Origin: an uncultured Olegusella sp.
GTDB lineage: Bacteria; Actinomycetota; Coriobacteriia; Coriobacteriales; Atopobiaceae
Reading direction: 5' to 3'
DNA: 36,992 bases
Assembly (NCBI RefSeq): GCF_947253395.1
Contig: NZ_CAMXYY010000006.1
Coordinates: forward strand, 1 to 36,992
Translations under genes and position numbers: made by a program
In this document: piece by piece, positions 7,608 to 14,713 of the stretch
Numbering within the stretch: position 1 is the first letter of the stretch
Layout: each line of letters opens with the position of its first letter
Notes under the pieces: model-generated
Databases searched by the model: none
What the model saw: the letters and a program-made list of their open reading frames with translations, nothing else
What the model was told of the DNA's origin: nothing

Positions 7608-7624
7608 ATATGAGAGAAGCATTG
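7608..7624. repeat. subterminal inverted repeat, recombinase 3' side
   Basis: ATATGAGAGAAGCATTG is a perfect 17-base reverse complement of 9185-9201. Confidence 0.9.
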
Positions 7625-7956
7625 TCAAGTGGCATGACGTAGCAGGTCCTAAAGTTTCCTTGGGACCTGCTACTACTTTCAACCGGGGATGGTCTGTACT
7701 GAGCATTCCTTAGTCGACGCTTGCTTGGCAAGCTAATATTCGCGGGCTTTGATCCGTGCTCCTGTTGGTTATGAGATCCAACAGCTGGCAAGAGCACGGT
7801 ACCGCAGTTCGATTCTTCGTCTGGGATCTTCATTGCGAATATCAGTCTTTAATGGCGGACGCGGCCCTTATGGGCTGTCCAAAAAAGGTCTCGTGAGCAG
7901 ATCCCAGCACTGCGTCGATGCACAGGCATCCCTGGCAAAAGTCTTATGAAGGGTAG
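7625..7956 (-). ncRNA. candidate bridge/seek RNA region of the IS1111-type element
   Basis: This ~330-base stretch follows the recombinase stop codon and has no coding potential, but it contains three substantial foldbacks. At 7639-7673 GTAGCAGGTCCTAA pairs with TTGGGACCTGCTAC (14 bp, one wobble, seven-base loop). At 7754-7799 CCGTGCTC/GAGCACGG (8 bp) continues into CTGTTGG/CCAACAG (7 bp) with a one-sided bulge of seven bases and a nine-base loop. A shorter hairpin near 7858-7880 pairs GGAC/GTCC and GCCC/GGGC. IS1111-group elements encode their guide RNA on this side of the recombinase. The RNA limits and guide bases are not determined; the strand is inferred from the recombinase direction. 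Confidence 0.5.
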
Positions 7957-7960
7957 GCTC

Positions 7961-9073
7961 CTATCTTTCTTGATAGGTTCCTTCCACTCGCCGTCCTATC
8001 TCCCAGACCCAGCAGGCAAGCTCGCGGGCGACCGCAACATTGGCGATACAGCGGTTGTGCGTGGCTTTCGAGAGTTGGGCATGCCTTTGAGTAAGACGTT
8101 TGGTGCAGGCATTGCCCCGTAAGCGTATGGAGGTGGGTACGCACCATTCGTCAGGAATCTGCTTGGGCTTTGCCGAACAGCTTGCGAAATGCCAAGCGCT
8201 CTCAACGAGGGTGTGCCTGGAAGCGTTGTTTCCTGTCTTGGTAATGTGTCCTGTTGATTCTTTTTCTCCTGATGAGTGCTCGGAAGGAATGAGTCCACAC
8301 CAGCTGGCATACTCCTGAGCAGATCCAAACCTGGAGAAGAGTCCGGCCTCTGCAGCAAGGCAAAAGGCACTTACCTCGTCTATTCCTTTGATAGTCGAAA
8401 GTGCTCTTACCGTTGGTGCCCACCTGTCTGTCCTTGCTTCTGTCTTTACGGCCTTTTCTAGAGATCTCTTGTCAGTCTCGGCGCATCTTACGCAGGTCAC
8501 ATAGTGGACAAAGGTCACCCTAGCGGGGCCTGTGAAGGTCACGGACTCAAGCCATTTTCTGTGATCTCTTGTCCAAGCGCTCTTCCTCTGGTTAAGCGCA
8601 TTCTTTTCATCGAAGACATAGCCTCTTCTCAACAGGAATTTCGAGAGCCTCTGGCGTGCTCTTTGCAGGTCGATTCTTGCATCATCTAGGGCTCTTGAGA
8701 GGTCACGGACCGCCTCGATTTCTTCTGTGGGGATGAAGACCTCGACGATGTTGTGGCAAGCAAGCATGCGGGCAAGAAATGCAGCATCGCGCTTGTCATT
8801 CTTGCGTCTCTTGTCAGCTGAAGGCTTTTGCATCTTGGATACGGCAGCAACGCTGCAATCAACGCCGAGCGCCTTGAGCTCACGTGCCAGATGCCATCCG
8901 GTTGGTCCCGACTCATAGACGCACTTGGGACTTTCGAACTGCTTTGCCCATTCGGCTATTGGCTCGGCTTGTGCTCCAAACTCCCTCTGACGGATTTCAC
9001 CGGTATAGAGGTTGAAAGCGGCTGCCGAGATTGAGCGGGCATGGACATCAAGGCCAATGGAGGTAACATACAT
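7961..9073 (-). CDS. IS110-family DEDD transposase/recombinase
   Basis: 370 residues, the usual length for the family. It catalyses RNA-guided insertion and excision through a circular intermediate. The N-terminal RuvC-like domain (DEDD_Tnp_IS110) shows Asp9 in IGLDVH, Glu54 in CVYESGPTGW, and Asp93 and Asp96 in KNDKRDA. A central coiled region (about 120-165) follows. The C-terminal Transposase_20 domain starts near STIKGIDEVSAF and holds GLIPSEHSSGEK with the likely catalytic serine at 267 or 268, then KTGNNASRHTLVESAWH. All key residues are present, so it may be active. The ATG at 9073 is chosen: GGAAGGGGG precedes it and the protein then begins directly at the family start. The longer form from 9118 adds unrelated residues. 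Confidence 0.92.
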   Translation of the reverse strand: MYVTSIGLDVHARSISAAAFNLYTGEIRQREFGAQAEPIAEWAKQFESPKCVYESGPTGWHLARELKALGVDCSVAAVSKMQKPSADKRRKNDKRDAAFLARMLACHNIVEVFIPTEEIEAVRDLSRALDDARIDLQRARQRLSKFLLRRGYVFDEKNALNQRKSAWTRDHRKWLESVTFTGPARVTFVHYVTCVRCAETDKRSLEKAVKTEARTDRWAPTVRALSTIKGIDEVSAFCLAAEAGLFSRFGSAQEYASWCGLIPSEHSSGEKESTGHITKTGNNASRHTLVESAWHFASCSAKPKQIPDEWCVPTSIRLRGNACTKRLTQRHAQLSKATHNRCIANVAVARELACWVWEIGRRVEGTYQER

Positions 9074-9077
9074 AAGA

Positions 9078-9185
9078 GAAGCCCCCTTCCATGTGTGCGG
9101 TATGAGATTGCCGCACAAGCCAATATATCTAGCTCACATTGTGGCAGTCCTCTAGCCCGCGAGATGACATGAGCAAGGGGGCTTC
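9078..9185 (-). promoter_or_regulatory. leader pairing that can cover the transposase RBS
   Basis: On the minus strand GAAGCCCC (9185-9178) can pair with GGGGCTTC (9085-9078). The latter overlaps the downstream half of the transposase ribosome binding site. Such pairing could limit translation from read-through transcripts, a known mode of IS self-control. The distance is about 90 bases, so this is only a possibility. Confidence 0.3.
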
Positions 9186-9201
9186 AATGCTTCTCTCATA
9201 T
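9185..9201. repeat. subterminal inverted repeat, recombinase 5' side
   Basis: CAATGCTTCTCTCATAT is the exact reverse complement of 7608-7624. Confidence 0.9.
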
Positions 9202-9213
9202 CGTCTGTTATCC

Positions 9214-9240
9214 AGTGACACGCAGTGACAAAGAAGTGAC
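9214..9240. repeat. three AGTGAC direct repeats at helical spacing
   Basis: AGTGAC occurs at 9214, 9224 and 9235, that is at 10- and 11-base steps, just outside the insertion element and about 110 bases upstream of the ABC importer promoter. The spacing places them on one face of the helix, as for a multimeric activator or repressor site. Confidence 0.35.
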
Positions 9241-9348
9241 AGACGTTTTTACCTCTTACCATCTAACTTTTTGTCGCCAATATCGCGTAGTGAATGTTTG
9301 TGCTCCCCTCACGCAAAACTATGAATTCAAATGGTAACAAAATTTTTC

Positions 9349-9409
9349 TTGCATCTTTGCGTTTTACTCACTATCCTTGCTTTAGCACACTAAAGTTTAG
9401 TTAACTAAA
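9349..9409 (+). promoter_or_regulatory. promoter plus trp-operator-like palindrome of the amino acid ABC importer
   Basis: TTGCAT (9349-9354) and TATCCT (9372-9377) with a 17-base spacer form a sigma-70-type promoter. Directly downstream lies a perfect 14-bp palindrome, TTTAGTTAACTAAA (9396-9409), at about +12 to +25 of the predicted transcript. Its core TAGTTAACTA is shared with the classical TrpR operator. Binding there would block initiation or early elongation. The regulator is unknown. Confidence 0.5.
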
Positions 9410-9457
9410 GTGGCTGTACAAAAAGGATGTAAGGCTCACACGACAGGGGGAATCAAG

Positions 9458-10336
9458 ATGAGCATCCAGGATAAGCAAATCAACCGTAGGTCTTTTATCA
9501 AGGCAAGTGGTTTTGCTGCAAGCGCAGGTATTCTCAGCATGCTTGCCGCTTGTGGAAACAAGCCCGCACCTACAGGATCAGCAGCGGGTAGCGCAGGTTC
9601 AACAACAACGAAGGGCTTTGAGCTCATCGTCGGCTTTGATGACGCCTTCCCACCCTACGGCTACCTTGACAAAGACGGCAACTACACGGGCTTTGACCTC
9701 GATCTCGCACAAGCCGTCTGCAAAAAAGAGGGTTGGACCTTTACGCCCACCCCTATCAACTGGGATGCAAAAGATGCCATGCTCAACTCTGGTCAGATTA
9801 GCTGTATTTGGAACGGCTTTACCATCGAGGGTCGCGAGAAAGACTATTCATTTACTGACGCATATATGGAAAACCGCCAGGTCATCGTTGTAAAGTCCGA
9901 TTCAAACATCAAAGCACTTGGCGACCTCAAGGATAAGCGCGTTATCACCCAGGCTGACTCGGCCGCCCTCGAGCTGCTCTCCGAGGGCGGAAGCCAAGAG
10001 GAACTCGGCAAGAGCTTTGGAAAACTCGATACCATCGGCGAGTACAACACCGCATTCATGTCCCTTGAACAGGGGAGTTACGATGCTATTGCTGTTGACT
10101 ATCCCGTCGCTGTCTTTAATATTGACGGCCGCTCAGAGTTCACCATTCTTGATGAATCTTTGAATTCCGAGCACTTTGGGGTCGGCTGTGCAAAAAATGA
10201 TGAAGGCAAGCAGCTCGCAGCTACCATCCAGGCAGATCTCCAAGCACTCGACGCCGATGGCACAGTCAAAAAGATTTGTGAGAAGTATAGTAATCAGGGT
10301 GTTTCTTATGACCTCTGGTGTCTACCCAAGGCATAA
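9458..10336 (+). CDS. polar amino acid ABC importer, substrate-binding lipoprotein
   Basis: 292 residues. It captures a polar amino acid outside the membrane and delivers it to the permease encoded next. The N-terminus has a Tat-type motif, NRRSFIK, around residues 9-15, then a hydrophobic stretch and a lipobox LAAC with the lipid-bearing Cys32. A Gly/Ser/Thr-rich tether follows. The mature part is an SBP_bac_3 fold: VGFDDAFPPYGYLDKDGNYTG, DLDLAQAVCKKEGW, ADSAALELL, and DYPVAVFNI. The ligand class (polar or cystine-like versus others) is a family-level inference. The start follows a GGGGG site. A terminator-like hairpin after this gene probably keeps its level above that of the membrane parts. 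Confidence 0.92.
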   Translation: MSIQDKQINRRSFIKASGFAASAGILSMLAACGNKPAPTGSAAGSAGSTTTKGFELIVGFDDAFPPYGYLDKDGNYTGFDLDLAQAVCKKEGWTFTPTPINWDAKDAMLNSGQISCIWNGFTIEGREKDYSFTDAYMENRQVIVVKSDSNIKALGDLKDKRVITQADSAALELLSEGGSQEELGKSFGKLDTIGEYNTAFMSLEQGSYDAIAVDYPVAVFNIDGRSEFTILDESLNSEHFGVGCAKNDEGKQLAATIQADLQALDADGTVKKICEKYSNQGVSYDLWCLPKA

Positions 10337-10362
10337 GGTGCCACCAACAAGCTATGATTTTA

Positions 10363-10395
10363 AGACCGCGACTCGCACAGTCGCGGTCTCCTTTT
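10363..10395 (+). terminator. intra-operon attenuating terminator
   Basis: AGACCGCGAC and GTCGCGGTCT form a perfect 10-bp stem with a seven-base loop, followed by CCTTTT. It lies between the binding-protein gene and the permease gene. Partial read-through would give excess binding protein over permease. Confidence 0.7.
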
Positions 10396-10448
10396 GGGGA
10401 AGCAGTTCGAAAACAGTTCGCACATCAGACGTATGACAGGATGGCAGT

Positions 10449-11102
10449 ATGGAAGTCTCTATCATGTTCCAAAAACTCATCGAGGGCTATGGCATCAGTC
10501 TCGAGATTTTCTTTGTCACCTTGATAGGAGCAACGCTGCTGGCCATCCCTGTCGCCTTGGGGCGTCTCTCTCGCATCAAGCCACTCGCATGGCTTATCAG
10601 CATCTATATCAGCCTGATGCGTGGCACTCCTTTGATGCTGCAGATGTTTGCAGTCTTTTTTGCTCCGTATTACGTATTTGGCATCACCATGGGACCCGGT
10701 TACATGATGGTGGCTGTTCTTGCATCCTTTGTGATTAACTATGCCGCCTACTTTGCAGAAATCTATCGCTCGGGTATCCAGAGCATGCCGCGCGGCCAAT
10801 ATGAGGCAGCGGAAGCTTTGGGGTATTCGCGCAGTCAGACCTTCTTTCGCATCATCTTGCCTCAGGTAGTCAAACGTATCCTCCCTGCTATGGGAAATGA
10901 AATTGTGACTTTGGTCAAAGACACCTCACTGGCATTCTCCATTGGTGTCATCGAGATGTTTACCACAGGTAAGGCACTCGTCGCTCGCGAGCACACGATG
11001 ATACCGTTTGTTATTGCTGCCGCAATTTATTGGATAACCTGTCTTATCATCGAAGCTCTGCTTCGCCGCGCCGAAAAAAAGCTTGCCTACTATCACGACT
11101 AA
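10449..11102 (+). CDS. polar amino acid ABC importer permease (HisM/GlnP type)
   Basis: 217 residues, the normal size for this family, with about five membrane helices. It forms the channel in the inner membrane. The cytoplasmic coupling loop carries the EAA motif as YEAAEALGYSRSQTFFRIILPQ-like sequence at about residues 117-138, where the ATPase docks. The family marker MRGTPLMLQ is present near residue 57. Only one permease is encoded, so it probably works as a homodimer. AGGA lies about eight bases before the ATG. Confidence 0.92.
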   Translation: MEVSIMFQKLIEGYGISLEIFFVTLIGATLLAIPVALGRLSRIKPLAWLISIYISLMRGTPLMLQMFAVFFAPYYVFGITMGPGYMMVAVLASFVINYAAYFAEIYRSGIQSMPRGQYEAAEALGYSRSQTFFRIILPQVVKRILPAMGNEIVTLVKDTSLAFSIGVIEMFTTGKALVAREHTMIPFVIAAAIYWITCLIIEALLRRAEKKLAYYHD

Positions 11103-11195
11103 GCTCAGTTCAGCTACCTCACATAAGTCCTGCTTACCTAGCTCAAGTCCTGTTTTTCCCTACTCAATCCGTCAAGCAAAGCTAAGGAATCCGCA

Positions 11196-12086
11196 ATGCT
11201 CAAAAAGAAGCCCCAACGCAAGCTTCCCACGCCCGATATTTCTTATTCCTCACTCGTCGGCCTGCCAGCCGTCTACTTGCGAGGTGCCCGTAAGTCCTTT
11301 GGCGAACACGAGGTACTGCACGATATCTCTCTGACGATTAACCGCGGAGAAGTACTGTCCATTATCGGTCCATCGGGCGCAGGTAAGTCCACCTTGCTGC
11401 GGTGCTTGACATTGCTGGATAGTTTTGACGCAGGTGAGCTCTCCTACGACAGTATCGTGGTATGCAAGCCGCGCGGATCTGAGCTTGATTCTCGTGCCAA
11501 GAAGGACCCAAATCCCGAAGCAGGAGAGCATACTCTCGACATTCAACCTGCCATCTATGACAGAGCCGCTATGCAGCGCGCACGTATGCGCTTTGGCATT
11601 GTATTTCAGGACTACAACCTCTTCCCCCACATGACGGTGCTGCAAAATGTGATGGATGCACCGCTGGTAGTGCAAAAGCGCAATCCAGCAGAAGTTAAAG
11701 AGCAGGCCCGCGAGCTACTTGAACGTCTCGATCTTACCGAACATGCAGACAAGGTACCCTGTCAGCTCTCAGGCGGTCAGCAGCAGCGCGTTGCAATTGC
11801 GCGCGCACTCTGCATGAAGCCTCGCCTGATTTTCTTTGACGAAGCAACCTCTGCCCTAGATCCTCGCCTGACCGATGATATGGTCAAGCTGATTCGCTCT
11901 CTGGCAGAAGAGGGCATGGCTGTTGGGCTGGTAACTCACGAGATGAGTTTTGCGCGAGCTGCGTCCGATCGGGTCTGCCTGCTGCTAGATGGTCGCATTG
12001 TAGAAGAAGGAACGCCCAAGGAGGTATTTGATTATCCGAGCGATCCTCGCACCCGCGCGTTTCTTGCCTCCCCCACCAAAGAATAA
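11196..12086 (+). CDS. polar amino acid ABC importer ATPase (GlnQ/HisP type)
   Basis: 296 residues, longer than the usual ~240-250. It drives import by ATP hydrolysis. Walker A GPSGAGKS is at 58-65, Q-loop Gln138, signature LSGGQQQ at 191-197, Walker B LIFFDE at 211-216 and switch His248. The extra length comes from a ~25-residue N-terminal extension and an insertion of roughly 30 residues (about 92-122, KPRGSELDSRAKKDPNPEAG) between Walker A and the Q-loop, a place where most relatives have a short loop. AAGGAA lies seven bases before the ATG. The last codons and stop lie in one copy of an 18-bp direct repeat. Confidence 0.92.
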   Translation: MLKKKPQRKLPTPDISYSSLVGLPAVYLRGARKSFGEHEVLHDISLTINRGEVLSIIGPSGAGKSTLLRCLTLLDSFDAGELSYDSIVVCKPRGSELDSRAKKDPNPEAGEHTLDIQPAIYDRAAMQRARMRFGIVFQDYNLFPHMTVLQNVMDAPLVVQKRNPAEVKEQARELLERLDLTEHADKVPCQLSGGQQQRVAIARALCMKPRLIFFDEATSALDPRLTDDMVKLIRSLAEEGMAVGLVTHEMSFARAASDRVCLLLDGRIVEEGTPKEVFDYPSDPRTRAFLASPTKE

Positions 12087-12110
12087 ACTTGACTCCCCCA
12101 CCAAAGAATA
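12068..12110 (+). repeat. 18-bp direct repeat across the stop codon of the ATPase gene
   Basis: CTCCCCCACCAAAGAATA occurs at 12068-12085 and again at 12093-12110, a 25-base period. The first copy encodes the C-terminus up to the stop; the second is non-coding. It looks like a small recent tandem duplication. Confidence 0.8.
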
Positions 12111-12196
12111 GATGGGGTATGGAGCGTGTGTCCTACCCAAGCACTGCTTGCAAATTTTTGCAGCAACACCCCCACGCATTCCTAAAAAATCCCTCC

Positions 12197-12230
12197 AAAT
12201 CGTTGCAACCTGAGGTTGCAACGATTTTTT
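12197..12230. terminator. palindromic repeat copy acting as terminator between convergent operons
   Basis: AAATCGTTGCAACC and GGTTGCAACGATTT form a perfect 14-bp stem around TGA, followed by a T-run to 12230. It lies between the ABC importer operon and the convergent asd gene, with an A-run on the other side (12185-12190), so it may work in both directions. The same palindrome recurs at 12282 and near 28.5 kb. Confidence 0.75.
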
Positions 12231-12281
12231 CTTACCCCTACCTACCAGCAATTTTATAAGAATCGCCTGGTAGATGCATCG

Positions 12282-12304
12282 CGTTGCAACCTGAGGTTGC
12301 AACG
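12282..12304. repeat. second copy of the GTTGCAACC-TGA-GGTTGCAAC palindrome
   Basis: CGTTGCAACC and GGTTGCAACG flank TGA as in the copy 85 bases earlier, but here there is no T-run. Between the two copies CTACCAG and CTGGTAG (about 12242-12273) form another small dyad. Confidence 0.75.
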
Positions 12305-12358
12305 GTTGAGCGCGCAGAGAGGAGGTTGGCAGCTGGTTTAGAGCGCAACTACCCAAAG

Positions 12359-13369
12359 CTACAAGAGCTGCTCGGCAATCTGCACGGCATTAGTAGCCGC
12401 ACCCTTGCGAATTTGATCGCCACACACCCAATACGTCAGCGCATTCACACCGTCAGGTGCCGACAGATCACAACGGATACGGCCCACATAGATAAGGTCC
12501 TGATCGGAGGTCTCAAGCGGCATAGGATATTTGGCAGCCGTCAAATCATCTACCACACGTACGCCGGGTGCGGCTGCCAAAATATCGCGCGCCTCATCTA
12601 CCGAAAGGGGATGTTCAAATTCTGCTGTGATTGACTCGGAATGCGAGCGCATAACAGGGACACGCACACAGGTGCAATTCACACGTAACTCAGGCAAGTG
12701 CATAATTTTGCGGCCCTCGTAGAGCATCTTCATCTCTTCGCTGGTATAGCCTGCTTCCTTCTCGGAACCAATCTGAGGAATGAGGTTTGCTGCCAACTGA
12801 TGCGCAAACGGCGCGGTATTGCCCACAGGCTCACCTGCAGCCACCGCCTCCATCTCACGCTCCAGCTCCTTTAAACCGGGCATACCCGCACCAGATGCTG
12901 CTTGATAGGTCGAAACCACCATTCGCTTGAGACCCGCCTGCTGATGCAAAGGCCAGGTAGGCACAAGACCGATAATGGTGGCGCAGTTGGGGTTGGAGAT
13001 AATACCTTTGTTGTTTTTAGCATCTGCTGCATTAATCTCAGGGATTACCAGTGGCACATCAGCATCCATACGGAAAGCATGGCTATTATCGACGCACACA
13101 GCACCGCGTTTTACCGCTTCAGGCAGCAATTCACGCGCGATATCATCACCTGCAGCTCCCAACACAATATCGACTCCCTCAAAGGCTTCAGGAGCCGCGA
13201 GAACGGCTGGAATCTGCTTGTTATGAAATTCTACTGTACGCCCCACCGAACGCGCACTCGCAAGAGGTACCAAGCGACTAACGGGAAAATCTCGCTCTTC
13301 CAAACACTTCAACATCTGTGTACCCACAACACCTGTGGCACCCAGGATGGCAACCGTTTTTCCGCTCAT
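12359..13369 (-). CDS. asd: aspartate-semialdehyde dehydrogenase
   Basis: 336 residues. It reduces aspartyl phosphate to aspartate semialdehyde with NADPH, the branch point to lysine, cell wall diaminopimelate, threonine and methionine. The Rossmann motif GATGVVG is at residues 10-16 and the catalytic cysteine is Cys129 in SNPNCATI. QAASGAGMPGL and the HxE-type substrate site further on are intact. The ATG at 13369 is chosen because GGGAG lies eight bases before it. A GTG five codons earlier overlaps that site. It is the last gene of hom-lysC-asd, 15 bases after lysC. Confidence 0.95.
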   Translation of the reverse strand: MSGKTVAILGATGVVGTQMLKCLEERDFPVSRLVPLASARSVGRTVEFHNKQIPAVLAAPEAFEGVDIVLGAAGDDIARELLPEAVKRGAVCVDNSHAFRMDADVPLVIPEINAADAKNNKGIISNPNCATIIGLVPTWPLHQQAGLKRMVVSTYQAASGAGMPGLKELEREMEAVAAGEPVGNTAPFAHQLAANLIPQIGSEKEAGYTSEEMKMLYEGRKIMHLPELRVNCTCVRVPVMRSHSESITAEFEHPLSVDEARDILAAAPGVRVVDDLTAAKYPMPLETSDQDLIYVGRIRCDLSAPDGVNALTYWVCGDQIRKGAATNAVQIAEQLL

Positions 13370-13384
13370 ACTAACAACTCCCAC

Positions 13385-14710
13385 CTAAACTTTTTCGTGC
13401 GCAGCAAAGCCGTCATACATCACGCGAATTGCACGCTCAAAATCATCGTTATCCACACCGACAATAATCGAAATCTCCTGTGAGCTTTGGGTAATCAAAC
13501 GAATATTGATACCCGCCTTGCCCAATACGCCAAAGATAAGACCTGACGAGCCAGGGCGACGACGGAGATTGCGGCCCACAATGGAAATCAGAGCTAGTTT
13601 GTCGGTCACCGTAATATCATCAGGCGCCACCTCACGGCGTATATCGGTGATGATGGGGTAAATCTTGTCCTTTACATCAGCGCTATTTACCACAATGCCA
13701 AAGGAGTCAACGCCTGTCGGCACATGCTCTATCGAAACGCCGTAACGCTCAAATACTGATAGAGCAGAACGCACGACGCCTACCTTGTCGGACATATGCG
13801 TCTTTTGGATATGTACTGCGGTAAAATCCTTGCGACCAGCAATACCCGTAATGAGGTGCTCGACTTCGCGTTCTTCTGCCGTCTCACGGATAATCGTGCC
13901 TTGGCGGTCGGGCGAGTTGGTGTCTTTGATCTGGATGGGGATATTGGCCTCACGCACCGGGAAAATTGAATCTTCCTGCAGAACCGAAGCGCCCATATAA
14001 GAAAGCTCGCGCATCTCATCAAAGGTAATACGATGAATGGTACGCGGTATATCAACAATATGTGGATCAGCAGACAAGAAGCCCGGCACATCTGTCCAAT
14101 TTTCATAGACATTTGCTTCAAGACAGCGAGCAAGTACCGCGCCAGTAATATCTCCACCACCACGCTGAAAGAGTTTGACCGTACCATCAACGGTGCAACC
14201 ATAAAAACCTGGCAACACAAAGCCACGCGGATTGCGCTGGGCTGCTTCTTTGACACGAATGGATGTACGTTCAAAGTCCACCGTACCATCATGATGAAAA
14301 ACAATGGTGTCCGAAGCATCTACAAAAGGCAGCCCGAGATACTCAGCCATCAGCTGTCCTGTAAAAAATTCACCGCGACTCACAATATATTCAGGCGACA
14401 AAGAGGTCACTACCGAGGAAAACTCCTCGAACTTCTCGGCTACGGGATACTTGAGATGCAATGACTTTGCAATCTCAACAAAGCGTTGCTCGATTTGGGA
14501 GAGCAGCGGCTGAGAATCCACATGATATTGGATATGGGCGTTAGCAAGTAGCAACAGATCAGTGATTTTATTGTCGTCAGAAAAACGTTTTCCCGCCGCC
14601 GATACCACCACAAAACGGCGATCAGGATCGGCTTGGATAATGCTTTTTACCTTGCGAAACTGCTCGGCACTTGCTACCGAGGACCCGCCAAATTTTGCAA
14701 CCTTAATCAT
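13385..14710 (-). CDS. lysC: aspartate kinase with C-terminal ACT domains
   Basis: 441 residues. It phosphorylates aspartate, the first step of the pathway. VAKFGGSSVAS at the N-terminus is the kinase signature. TVKLFQRGGGDITGAVLA lies in the nucleotide-binding part. From about residue 290 (ITGIAGRKDFTAVHIQ) two ACT domains follow, the second with LISIVGRNLRRRPGSSGLIF and INIRLITQSSQEISI, the usual site for feedback control by lysine or threonine. Three bases separate it from hom upstream, so translation is probably coupled. Confidence 0.95.
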   Translation of the reverse strand: MIKVAKFGGSSVASAEQFRKVKSIIQADPDRRFVVVSAAGKRFSDDNKITDLLLLANAHIQYHVDSQPLLSQIEQRFVEIAKSLHLKYPVAEKFEEFSSVVTSLSPEYIVSRGEFFTGQLMAEYLGLPFVDASDTIVFHHDGTVDFERTSIRVKEAAQRNPRGFVLPGFYGCTVDGTVKLFQRGGGDITGAVLARCLEANVYENWTDVPGFLSADPHIVDIPRTIHRITFDEMRELSYMGASVLQEDSIFPVREANIPIQIKDTNSPDRQGTIIRETAEEREVEHLITGIAGRKDFTAVHIQKTHMSDKVGVVRSALSVFERYGVSIEHVPTGVDSFGIVVNSADVKDKIYPIITDIRREVAPDDITVTDKLALISIVGRNLRRRPGSSGLIFGVLGKAGINIRLITQSSQEISIIVGVDNDDFERAIRVMYDGFAAHEKV

Positions 14711-14713
14711 GAA

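Larger units (their letters stand above)
7605..9208 (-). mobile_element. IS110-superfamily, IS1111-type insertion sequence (about 1.6 kb, apparently complete)
   Basis: A full-length DEDD recombinase gene is flanked by a perfect 17-bp inverted repeat: 7608-7624 and 9185-9201 (ATATGAGAGAAGCATTG and its complement). Inverted repeats placed slightly inside the ends, no target duplication, and a long non-coding region after the recombinase gene are features of the IS1111 group of the IS110 family. Exact ends are not visible. I placed them three and seven bases outside the repeats by analogy with that group, so the limits are approximate. The 3' end sits on the T-run of the tRNA-Lys terminator; the 5' end lies about 250 bases before an ABC importer gene. 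Confidence 0.8.

Noticed and set aside
7771..7830. tRNA-like fragment (AGCTGGC-AAGAGC and GTTCGATTC) inside the insertion element
   Set aside because: Only eight bases separate the D-arm-like and T-arm-like parts, so there is no anticodon arm. The D-arm-like bases are better explained by the long hairpin at 7754-7799.
7528..7833. 101-codon frame ending in a VRDSNPGPWD-like sequence
   Set aside because: It is antisense to the tRNA-Lys gene, a well-known source of spurious hypothetical proteins.
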